Source: Thermoleophilaceae bacterium
GTDB lineage: Bacteria; Actinomycetota; Thermoleophilia; Solirubrobacterales; Thermoleophilaceae
Length of the DNA stretch: 8,037 nt
Direction of reading: 5' to 3'
NCBI GenBank assembly: GCA_013812005.1
Contig: JACCUE010000349.1
Coordinates: forward strand, 1 to 8,037
Of this stretch, positions 1 to 7,224 are shown in pieces. Positions within the stretch are counted from its first letter, which is position 1. Every line of letters begins with the position of its first letter. Both the position numbers and the translations under genes were made by a program. Below the pieces are notes generated by a model. The model was not told the DNA's origin and did no database searches. It saw nothing but the letters and a program-made list of their open reading frames with translations.

Positions 1-1914
1 CCGAGTGCGGTGGAGCCCTTCCAGGGAGCCGCCACGGGTGTGGGGGGGATCCTGCGCGACGTGTTCGCGGTCGGCGCCCGGCCGATCGCGGTGCTCGACT
101 CGCTGCGCTTCGGCGAGCTCACCTCGGCACGCTCTCGGTACCTGCTCGACGGCGCCGTCTCGGGCATCGGCCACTATGGCAACTCGATCGGCGTGCCCAC
201 CGTCGGCGGCGAGGTCTACTTCGAAGCGCCCTACGAGCAGAACTGCCTGGTGAATGCCATGTGCCTGGGGATCGCTCCCGAGGAGCGCCTGATCCGGTCG
301 GCGGCCGCAGGCGTGGGCAACCTTCTGGTGCTGATGGGCGCGCGCACGGGTCGTGACGGGATCGGCGGGGCGTCGGTGCTCGCCTCGGCCGAGCTCGACT
401 CCGACGACGCCTCCAAGCGGCCATCGGTGCAGATCGGCGATCCGTTCGAGGAGAAGAAGCTGCTCGAGTGCTGCCTGGAGCTGCTCGACCGGGGCACGCT
501 GCGCTCGCTCCAGGACCTCGGCGCCGCCGGCCTATCGTCCAGTTCGGCCGAGATGGCCTCCAAGGGCGAGGTGGGCCTGGACATCGACGTGTCGAAGGTG
601 CCGCTGCGCGAGGGCGATATGGAGCCCTTCGAGATCATGGTGTCCGAGTCCCAGGAGCGGATGCTGTGCGTGATCGAGCCGCAGAAGCTGGCCGAGCTGG
701 AGGGGATCTGCGAGCGCTGGGAGGTGCGCGCCACGGCGATCGGCGAAGTCACCGACTCGCGCCGGCTGCGGGTGCTCGCTACCCGAAAGGGCACAGGCCG
801 CCAGGAGGTGGTGGGCGACATGCCGGTCGAGGCGCTGGTGGACGACTGTCCGCTGTATGACCTCGCGCCCGCCCGGCCGGCGGGCCAGATCTACCCGGCG
901 CCGCAGCGCACGCTGGACTCCGACGACCCTGCCGACATCCTGCCCGCGCTGCTGGCCTCGCACAACCTCAGCTCACGCCGCCCGCTCTTCGAGCAGTACG
1001 ACTGCCTGGTCGGGTCGCGCACGGTGCGCCGCCCCCAGCAGGCCGACGCCGCGGTGCTCGACCTGCGGCCCGACGGTGCGCAGGGAGGGATCGCCGTATC
1101 GATCGACGGCAACGGGCGCCGGGTGGCGTGCGACCCCTACACCGGCACGGTGGAGGCGGTGCTCGAGTGCGCGGCCAACCTCGCGTGCGTGGGCGCCGAG
1201 CCGCTCGGGCTCACCAACTGCCTCAACTTCGGCAACCCCGAGAAGCCCCACGTCGCGTGGCAGCTGGAGCGGTCGGTGGCCGGCATGGCGGACACTCTCA
1301 CGGAGCTGGGGGTGCCGGTGGTGGGGGGCAACGTCTCGCTCTACAACCAGTCCGGGGACGGGCCGATCTACCCGACGCCCGTGGTGGGCATGGTCGGCGC
1401 GGTGCCCGACGTGGCGCAGGCGGCCGGGGCCGGCTTCACCACCGAGGGGCATACCGTGGCGCTGGTCTGCTCTCGCGACGCGGCGGTCACGCTGCCCGGC
1501 TCGGAGCTGGCCAAGCTGCGCGGAGACGCGCTGCCCGACGGGCTTCCGGGGATCGACGTGACCGGTGTGCGGCGGGTGATCGAGCTGGTACGCGACGTGG
1601 TGCGCGAGGGTGGGCTGGCCAGCGCGCACGACGTGGCGGAGGGCGGCCTGGCCGTGGCCCTGGCCGAGTGCTGCATGGCGGGTGAGATCGGGGCCACCAT
1701 CTCGCTGCCGCGGTATGAGCTCGACGCGTTGTTCGGCGAGGGAGCGGGCCGGTTCCTGGTCTCCGGCCCCGCCGACGCCCTCGAATCGCTGGCCGAGCTG
1801 GCCACCCCGATCGGCACGGTGGGCGGCGAGGTGCTGCAGATCGACGGTCGCTGGAGCTGGACCCTCGACGAGCTACGCGAGGCCTCCGGCGCGCTGGCGC
1901 TCGCCTTTCCGTGA
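1..1914 (+). CDS. purL: Phosphoribosylformylglycinamidine synthase subunit PurL, 5' truncated
   Basis: FGAM synthase large subunit. It converts FGAR, ATP and ammonia (from glutamine via PurQ) to FGAM in cytosolic purine synthesis. The frame is open from base 1 and ends at TGA 1912-1914, giving 637 visible residues. It begins inside the substrate/ATP-site motif (PSAVEPFQGAATGVGG at visible residues 1-16), so the usual HN before it and roughly the first 70-110 residues lie outside the window. Other family motifs follow in order: DGIGGASVLASAEL (~119-132), DLGAAGLSSSSAEM (~172-185), SESQERML (~225-232), GGNVSLYNQS (442-451), and the C-terminal AIRS-like SAHDVAEGGLAVALAECC. There is no glutaminase domain at the C-terminus. 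This fits the small bacterial type needing PurS and PurQ, not the large fused enzyme. The GTG at position 10 is internal, not a start. Stop is followed by AGGAGG and the toxin-antitoxin cassette. Confidence 0.97.
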   Translation, partial: PSAVEPFQGAATGVGGILRDVFAVGARPIAVLDSLRFGELTSARSRYLLDGAVSGIGHYGNSIGVPTVGGEVYFEAPYEQNCLVNAMCLGIAPEERLIRSAAAGVGNLLVLMGARTGRDGIGGASVLASAELDSDDASKRPSVQIGDPFEEKKLLECCLELLDRGTLRSLQDLGAAGLSSSSAEMASKGEVGLDIDVSKVPLREGDMEPFEIMVSESQERMLCVIEPQKLAELEGICERWEVRATAIGEVTDSRRLRVLATRKGTGRQEVVGDMPVEALVDDCPLYDLAPARPAGQIYPAPQRTLDSDDPADILPALLASHNLSSRRPLFEQYDCLVGSRTVRRPQQADAAVLDLRPDGAQGGIAVSIDGNGRRVACDPYTGTVEAVLECAANLACVGAEPLGLTNCLNFGNPEKPHVAWQLERSVAGMADTLTELGVPVVGGNVSLYNQSGDGPIYPTPVVGMVGAVPDVAQAAGAGFTTEGHTVALVCSRDAAVTLPGSELAKLRGDALPDGLPGIDVTGVRRVIELVRDVVREGGLASAHDVAEGGLAVALAECCMAGEIGATISLPRYELDALFGEGAGRFLVSGPADALESLAELATPIGTVGGEVLQIDGRWSWTLDELREASGALALAFP

Positions 1915-1919
1915 GGAGG
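1914..1919 (+). promoter_or_regulatory. Strong Shine-Dalgarno sequence (AGGAGG) overlapping the purL stop
   Basis: A perfect AGGAGG begins on the last base of the purL TGA. It sits 9 nt before GTG 1929 and 4 nt before GTG 1924. GTG 1929 is in frame with the downstream antitoxin and no stop intervenes, so it could start a longer antitoxin (about 130 aa). I prefer the short antitoxin start at 2058. The intervening codons have lower G/C at third positions (about 72% by hand count, against about 86% in the antitoxin body), and a promoter and palindrome lie in between. The site may instead be a relic that once served another downstream gene. Confidence 0.5.
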
Positions 1920-1926
1920 AAGGGTG

Positions 1927-1962
1927 CGGTGCTCACCGGAGAGACACCCGAGCGGTGCTCGG
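1927..1962 (+). other. Two small GC-rich hairpins after purL; possible weak terminator
   Basis: Two adjacent inverted repeats lie in the purL-antitoxin gap. CGGT/ACCG (1927-1930 with 1935-1938) has a 4-nt loop. CCGAGC/GCTCGG (1948-1953 with 1957-1962) is a perfect 6-bp stem with a 3-nt loop. No T-run follows, so this is not a classical intrinsic terminator. GC-rich hairpins without a U-tract have been proposed as terminators in actinobacteria, but such small stems also occur by chance at this GC content. Confidence 0.25.
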
Positions 1963-1975
1963 CCGATCGACGGCC

Positions 1976-2011
1976 TGCGCTCCTCCGGCGACGTTCCGGC
2001 TGCGCTCCTCC
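1976..2011 (+). repeat. 11-bp direct repeat upstream of the antitoxin gene
   Basis: TGCGCTCCTCC occurs at 1976-1986 and again at 2001-2011, a 25-bp period, and each copy is preceded by CGGC or CGGCC. It lies in the non-coding leader, just upstream of the palindrome at 2026-2047. It could be a duplicated protein-binding site, a small tandem duplication or chance. Confidence 0.4.
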
Positions 2012-2025
2012 CCGGAAGGACAGCC

Positions 2026-2047
2026 GTGTAACACCGGCGTGGTACAC
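2026..2047 (+). promoter_or_regulatory. 22-bp palindromic operator candidate for the toxin-antitoxin pair
   Basis: Left arm GTGTAACAC (2026-2034), spacer CGGC (2035-2038) and right arm GTGGTACAC (2039-2047) form an inverted repeat with 8 of 9 arm pairs matching. The right arm covers the first five bases of the antitoxin -10 hexamer, so an occupied site would block RNA polymerase. Ribbon-helix-helix antitoxins typically bind such two-fold symmetric sites and repress their own operon, more tightly with toxin bound. The symmetry is seen directly; the regulator is inferred. Confidence 0.6.
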
Positions 2048-2048
2048 T
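2043..2048 (+). promoter_or_regulatory. -10 element (TACACT) of the antitoxin promoter, probably leaderless
   Basis: TACACT fits the TANNNT -10 consensus. It ends 9 nt before GTG 2058, so transcription would start on or next to the start codon and give a leaderless mRNA, common in actinobacteria. No ribosome-binding site precedes GTG 2058, which fits. The -35 is weak: AGGACA at 2017-2022 matches TTGACA at four of six positions, but its 20-nt spacer is long. The same -10 to GTG spacing occurs at recQ. Confidence 0.55.
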
Positions 2049-2057
2049 TGCCCCGCG

Positions 2058-2321
2058 GTGCCGACCTCTCACCCCAGGGTTCAACTCACGGTGGATCCCG
2101 AATTGGCCGCGGAGCTCGACGCGATCGACCCCCAGCCCCCGAGCAAGGCCCGCCTGATCCGCGACCTGGCGCTCAGGGGGGCTCGGGAGGAGCGCGCCGA
2201 GCAGCAGCGGTACGACGAGGCGCTCGACCACCTGCGGGGGATCGCGAACGGTGAGGTCGATTATGACTTCGAGGCCGCGGAGCGCGCACTGGCCGACCGG
2301 GATCCGTCGACGGGCCGATGA
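2058..2321 (+). CDS. vapB: Ribbon-helix-helix antitoxin (VapB-like)
   Basis: Likely antitoxin of 87 aa that binds and neutralises the PIN toxin encoded next and represses the pair. The N-terminal half has a ribbon-helix-helix layout: strand RVQLTVD (residues 7-13), helix PELAAELDAI (14-23), then a turn and a second helix SKARLIRDLALRGARE (29-44). The charged C-terminal half (about 45-87, acidic around EVDYDFEAAE) is the usual place for toxin binding. GTG 2058 was chosen because homology-like sequence starts there, a TACACT hexamer lies 9 nt upstream, and codon bias weakens before it. The frame stays open back to 1911, so longer forms from GTG 1929 or 1911 are not excluded. The stop overlaps the toxin start (ATGA), so translation is coupled. 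G/C at third positions (about 86%) looks slightly below the purine genes. RHH assignment is by pattern, not by search. Confidence 0.75.
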   Translation: MPTSHPRVQLTVDPELAAELDAIDPQPPSKARLIRDLALRGAREERAEQQRYDEALDHLRGIANGEVDYDFEAAERALADRDPSTGR

Positions 2322-2734
2322 CGGCCCCATACGGGGGCGGTACACCGCTCGTCTTCGATACGTCCGCGTGGAACCGCCAGCGTGCGCCGGGCGTCCGTGA
2401 GCGCTGGCTCGCCACCCTCGACGCCGGACTGCTCGCAGTCTGCCCCCTGGTCGCGCTCGAGGTCCTGCGCGCAGCGCGCGACGAGGCGCAGTTCGCGATG
2501 TTCGATCGGGATCTATCTGCTCTCGCGCACCGCAACCACGCTCCGGTGACGGCCGCGGCCTGCGCCGCGGCGCAGTCGGCGACCAGGGAGCTGAAAGGGG
2601 CCCGGCGGGGCATTCCCGCGCTCGACATGGCGATCGCGGCGGCCGCGGCGGAGCGCGGCTTCGGCGTGCTGCACCACGACCGGCACTTCGACCTGCTCTC
2701 CGGGCCGCTCGGCTTCCAGAGCGTTCGGATCTGA
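2318..2734 (+). CDS. vapC: PIN-domain ribonuclease toxin (VapC-like)
   Basis: A 138-aa single-domain PIN protein. VapC toxins are Mg2+-dependent endoribonucleases that cleave tRNA or rRNA and stop translation when the antitoxin is lost. All four expected acidic residues are present: D14 in LVFDTSAWNR, E48 in PLVALEVLRAA, D103 in IPALDMAIAAAAAERG, and D121 in VLHHDRHFDLL, with D125 nearby. Length matches the family (about 130-140 aa). Nothing suggests inactivation: no frameshift and a complete C-terminus. The ATG overlaps the antitoxin stop by 4 nt, the usual arrangement. A GC-rich hairpin follows the stop directly. The cassette separates purL from purF, a position without metabolic logic, which suggests insertion as a mobile accessory pair. 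The RNA target cannot be read from sequence. Confidence 0.88.
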   Translation: MTAPYGGGTPLVFDTSAWNRQRAPGVRERWLATLDAGLLAVCPLVALEVLRAARDEAQFAMFDRDLSALAHRNHAPVTAAACAAAQSATRELKGARRGIPALDMAIAAAAAERGFGVLHHDRHFDLLSGPLGFQSVRI

Positions 2735-2736
2735 GC

Positions 2737-2761
2737 GCTGCGGGCCGGCGGGGCCCGCTGC
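2737..2761 (+). terminator. GC-rich hairpin after the toxin gene
   Basis: GCGGGCC (2740-2746) pairs with GGCCCGC (2752-2758) around a GGCGG loop. Two further GC pairs (2737-2738 with 2760-2761) stack outside a T-T mismatch, making nine pairs. It starts 3 nt after the toxin stop. There is no T-run, so it would be a U-less terminator or attenuating structure. The purF -10 hexamer follows immediately. Confidence 0.5.
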
Positions 2762-2767
2762 TAGGCT
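2762..2767 (+). promoter_or_regulatory. -10 element (TAGGCT) candidate for purF
   Basis: TAGGCT fits TANNNT and lies directly after the hairpin at 2737-2761. Transcription would start near 2774, giving a leader of about 40 nt before ATG 2816. No convincing -35 exists because the hairpin occupies that place. It would let purF be expressed independently of purL and the toxin-antitoxin pair. No purine riboswitch or known operator is apparent in the leader. Confidence 0.35.
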
Positions 2768-2815
2768 GAAATCTCGGCTGCCGCGTACTCCTCGCCGGCC
2801 ACCTCTTTGGGCTCA

Positions 2816-4297
2816 ATGGACCCCCTGACCGATCCGCTCGACCAGCGCGACGGACCGCGCGACGAGTGCGGCGTCTTCGGCGTATACGCACCCGAATCCG
2901 AGGTGTCCCGGCTGGCCTACTTTGCCCTGTTCGCGCTTCAGCACCGGGGCCAGGAGTCGGCGGGCATCGCCACCTCCGAAGGCGGCCGCCTCATGACCGT
3001 CCGCGATCTCGGCCTGGTCTCCCAGGTCTTCGACGAGCAGAAGCTGCGCGCCCTCACCGGCACCAGCGCGATCGGGCATGTGCGCTACTCGACCACGGGA
3101 TCGTCGGCATGGGAGAACGCGCAGCCCGTGTACCGCTCCGACCGGCGCCAGATCGCCCTGGCCCACAACGGCAACCTGATCAACGCGGTGGAGCTGCACT
3201 CAGAGCTCTCCGATCGGGGCGTCACCTTCCGCTCCACCTCGGACTCGGAGATCATCGCCGCGCTGCTGTCGACCCATGAGGCCGACACCGTCGAGGACGC
3301 CCTGGCCGACGTGATGCCCCGCCTCCAGGGCGCCTTCTCCACCGTGGTGCTAACCCCGGACAGCGTGTTGGCGTTCCGCGACGGGGCCGGCCTGCGCCCC
3401 CTCTCACTCGGTCGGCTCGGCGAGCGCAGTGGGCAAGCGGACGGCTCGGCCGGCCGCGCAGCTGAGCGGTTCTGCGTGGCCTCGGAGAGCTGCGCCTTCG
3501 ACATCCTGAACGCGGAGCTGCTGCGTGAGGTGCAGCCGGGGGAGATGCTCTCCATCGGAGAGCGCGGGATCGAGACCCGCCAGGTGGTCGACTCGCCCCG
3601 CAAGGCGTTCTGCGTGTTCGAGCACATCTACTTTGCCCGGCCCGACTCGATGCTGGAGGGCAACCGCACCCAGGTGTCGCGGCGCAAGATGGGGGAGATC
3701 CTCTGGCGCGAGGCTCCTGTCGAGGCCGACGTGGTGATCGCGGTGCCCGATTCGGGCAACCCGGCCGCGACCGGCTACGCGAAGGCCTCGGGTCTGCCGC
3801 GCGACGACGGCCTGATCAAGAACCGCTACGTGGCCCGCACCTTCATCCAGCCCGGCCAGGAGCTGCGCAAGCACGGCCTGCGGATGAAGTTCAACCCGCT
3901 CCGCGAGGTCGTGGAGGGCAAGCGGCTGGTGGTGGTGGACGACTCGATCGTTCGCGGCAACACCACCCGCCAGATCGTAAAGATGCTCCGCGACGCGGGC
4001 GCGCTTGAGGTGCACATGCGCATCTCGGCTCCCCCCATCCGGCATCCCTGCCACTACGGGGTCGACATGTCCACGAAGCAGGAGATGGTGGCCCACGGCC
4101 GCACGGTCGACGAGATCGCGACGGAGCTCGAGTGCGACTCGGTCGCCTACCTGTCCCTCGAGGGTGTCTACGAGGCGATCCGCGGCGAACGTGCGACCCA
4201 CTGTGACGCCTGCTTCTCGGGCGAGTACCCGCTCGAGCGCACCGATGTCGCGAACGGAAAGTTCGCGCTTGAAGAGCTGGCAGTCATCCGTAGCTAG
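2816..4297 (+). CDS. purF: Amidophosphoribosyltransferase PurF
   Basis: Catalyses the committed step of purine synthesis: PRPP plus glutamine to 5-phosphoribosylamine. The protein has 493 aa from ATG 2816; TTG 2807 would add three residues. No Shine-Dalgarno is visible at either. The N-terminal Ntn glutaminase follows a 17-residue propeptide, with the nucleophile C18 in DECGVFGVY exposed after cleavage; ALQHRGQESAG (38-50) and HNGN (117-120) follow. The C-terminal phosphoribosyltransferase domain carries the PRPP loop VVVDDSIVRGNT (372-383). Four cysteines, C266 (KAFCVFEH), C412 (HPCHYG), C463 and C466 (HCDACFSGEYP), match the [4Fe-4S] ligands of the Bacillus subtilis-type enzyme, so this is the propeptide/iron-sulphur class, known to be oxygen-sensitive and feedback-inhibited by purine nucleotides. 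A Gly/Ala/Arg-rich insert at about 202-217 is unusual. The next gene begins 22 nt after the stop. Confidence 0.98.
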   Translation: MDPLTDPLDQRDGPRDECGVFGVYAPESEVSRLAYFALFALQHRGQESAGIATSEGGRLMTVRDLGLVSQVFDEQKLRALTGTSAIGHVRYSTTGSSAWENAQPVYRSDRRQIALAHNGNLINAVELHSELSDRGVTFRSTSDSEIIAALLSTHEADTVEDALADVMPRLQGAFSTVVLTPDSVLAFRDGAGLRPLSLGRLGERSGQADGSAGRAAERFCVASESCAFDILNAELLREVQPGEMLSIGERGIETRQVVDSPRKAFCVFEHIYFARPDSMLEGNRTQVSRRKMGEILWREAPVEADVVIAVPDSGNPAATGYAKASGLPRDDGLIKNRYVARTFIQPGQELRKHGLRMKFNPLREVVEGKRLVVVDDSIVRGNTTRQIVKMLRDAGALEVHMRISAPPIRHPCHYGVDMSTKQEMVAHGRTVDEIATELECDSVAYLSLEGVYEAIRGERATHCDACFSGEYPLERTDVANGKFALEELAVIRS

Positions 4298-4319
4298 CCC
4301 ACCTACGCATGGATCATCA

Positions 4320-4730
4320 GTGGCGGGCCGGTCTCCACGGAAAGAGCTGATCGCGGGCAATCTCCTGCTCGTGGCGTTGCTGGTGGTCCATACGCTCGAC
4401 CATGTGCTGCGCCAGGACGCACCGGTGCCCTCGGCGACCGCGTTCGCCGGGCTGGCGGGCATCGTGGCGGCCGTCTTTGCGCTCGGCCTGGCGCTCGCCG
4501 GCCACCGCCGGGCTCCGGCGGGCACGGCCTTCGTCGGGATCGCCACCGCAGTCGGCTTCGTGGCGCTCCACGTGTTCCCCGAGTGGAGCGTCTTCAGCCA
4601 GCCCTACGCGGACATAGACGCCGACGCAATCTCCTGGACGGCGATGATCGTGCCCGCCATCGTCGGCGCGGGCGTGGGGGCGATCGGCGTGCGCGCGGCA
4701 CGTTTGCAACAGTTCTCCGCTGGTTCGTAA
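4320..4730 (+). CDS. Uncharacterised four-helix membrane protein
   Basis: Not recognised. From GTG 4320 it has 136 aa and four hydrophobic segments: about 10-30 (start of helix marked by basic SPRK), 41-61, 69-87 and 104-124. No signal peptide beyond the first helix. Distinctive polar residues are H24, D27 and H28 in HTLDH at the end of helix 1, and H84 followed by FPEWSVFSQPY (86-96) at the end of helix 3. Paired His/Asp at helix ends could bind metal, heme or protons, but that is only a guess. The frame stays open upstream inside purF, but that part is a low-complexity Arg/Ser shadow. GTG 4320 is the first good start after the purF stop and lacks a ribosome-binding site. TACGCA at 4304-4309 lies 10 nt before it, a poor -10 match. 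Likely co-transcribed with purF. The stop is TAA. Confidence 0.75.
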   Translation: MAGRSPRKELIAGNLLLVALLVVHTLDHVLRQDAPVPSATAFAGLAGIVAAVFALGLALAGHRRAPAGTAFVGIATAVGFVALHVFPEWSVFSQPYADIDADAISWTAMIVPAIVGAGVGAIGVRAARLQQFSAGS

Positions 4731-4739
4731 CCTTTCCGC

Positions 4740-4753
4740 TCGGGCGCACCCGA
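4740..4753 (+). other. Small hairpin between the membrane protein gene and recQ
   Basis: TCGGG (4740-4744) and CCCGA (4749-4753) pair perfectly around a CGCA loop, 9 nt after the membrane protein stop. A second, weaker repeat GCCG/CGGC follows before the recQ -10. There is no T-run. It could end the purF transcript weakly or be chance at this GC content. Confidence 0.25.
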
Positions 4754-4771
4754 CCCAGCCGCAGGCGGCGC

Positions 4772-4777
4772 TAGTGT
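4772..4777 (+). promoter_or_regulatory. -10 element (TAGTGT) of recQ, probably leaderless
   Basis: TAGTGT fits TANNNT and ends 9 nt before the recQ start GTG 4787, exactly the spacing seen at the antitoxin gene. No ribosome-binding site precedes the start, as expected for a leaderless transcript. A weak -35 (CCCGAC, 4749-4754) sits at 17-nt spacing. Confidence 0.5.
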
Positions 4778-4786
4778 GACCCGCCC

Positions 4787-6574
<1,788 letters not shown>

Positions 6575-6603
6575 TAGTGCTCCCTCCTGCAACCATCTAG
6601 ACC

Positions 6604-7224
6604 GTGGCGTTTCGCGTCGGCGTCCTGATCTCCGGGGAGGGAACCAACCTCCAGGCGATCCTCGACACCCTGCACGGAGACGCGATCGAGGTGGTGGGAG
6701 TCGCCTCCAGCAGACACCGGGCCCGGGGACTCGACAGGGCCCGGCAAGCCGGAATCGAGGCCGAGGTGTTCGACCTGGGCGACCACTCTGACCGCGATGC
6801 ACGTGACGCGGCGCTCGGCAACTGGCTGGCCGACCGCCAGGCCGACCTGGTGGTGCTCGCGGGATTCATGGAGATCCTGAGCGGCCCGTTCATCCATCGC
6901 TTCGAGGGGCGGATCGTGAACGTGCACCCCTCGCTGCTGCCCGCGTTCCCCGGGGTCCGGGCCATCGAGCAGGCGCTCGACTATGGGGTGCAGGTGATGG
7001 GCGTGACCGTCCACTTCGTCGACGAGGGTGTGGACAGCGGGCCGGTCATATTGCAGGAGTGCTTCGAGCTTCCATATGCTCGCGACATCGAGGCGATCGA
7101 GGAGCAGGTCCACCGGATCGAGCACCGGCTGCTGCCCCGTGCCGTGTCGTTGATCGCCGCCGGCTCCGTGCGCTTCGATCCCGACAACCCGCGCTTGGCG
7201 CGCACCGGTGGCCGAGACGGCTGA
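6604..7224 (+). CDS. purN: Phosphoribosylglycinamide formyltransferase PurN
   Basis: GAR transformylase: transfers the formyl group of 10-formyltetrahydrofolate to GAR, third step of purine synthesis, in the cytosol. It has 206 aa, close to the E. coli enzyme (212). The GAR phosphate loop is SGEGTN (10-15). The catalytic triad is intact and falls at the same numbers as in E. coli: N106 and H108 (VNVHPSLLP) and D144 (DEGVDSGPVIL), with H137 in the VHFV motif. The folate-side motif LAGFMEILS (85-93) is normal. E12 replaces the Asn of E. coli in the phosphate loop, which is probably tolerated. GTG 6604 was chosen because it puts MAFRVGVLISG at the usual N-terminus; no ribosome-binding site is seen. 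It starts 29 nt after recQ, so may be transcribed with it, and overlaps purH by 17 nt. Confidence 0.97.
   Translation: MAFRVGVLISGEGTNLQAILDTLHGDAIEVVGVASSRHRARGLDRARQAGIEAEVFDLGDHSDRDARDAALGNWLADRQADLVVLAGFMEILSGPFIHRFEGRIVNVHPSLLPAFPGVRAIEQALDYGVQVMGVTVHFVDEGVDSGPVILQECFELPYARDIEAIEEQVHRIEHRLLPRAVSLIAAGSVRFDPDNPRLARTGGRDG

Noticed and set aside
1911..2057. Coding N-terminal extension of the antitoxin from GTG 1911
   Set aside because: The segment has lower third-position G/C, unstructured Arg/Pro-rich sequence, and contains the -10 hexamer and palindrome. GTG 1911 has no ribosome-binding site upstream. The GTG 1929 variant is kept only as a finding.
2774..2815. Purine riboswitch or other structured leader before purF
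   Set aside because: The gap is only about 40 nt, too short for a purine aptamer, and no conserved junction sequence or strong stem is visible.
1368..2891. 507-aa open frame on the minus strand across the end of purL and the toxin-antitoxin genes
   Set aside because: It opposes several well-supported genes, is Arg/Ser/Pro/Ala-rich without recognisable motifs, and is the usual by-product of high-GC codon bias.
4005..4319. Long N-terminal part of the membrane protein frame, inside purF
   Set aside because: It is an out-of-frame Arg/Ser/Thr-rich shadow of purF; recognisable membrane-protein sequence starts after the purF stop.
4309..4350. 13-codon ATG reading frame just after purF
   Set aside because: It overlaps the membrane protein gene in another frame, with no ribosome-binding site and no leader-peptide character such as codon runs plus alternative hairpins.
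3404..4546. 380-aa open frame on the minus strand over purF
   Set aside because: It is antisense to conserved purF motifs, has a low-complexity His/Arg/Leu/Ala composition and no family signature.
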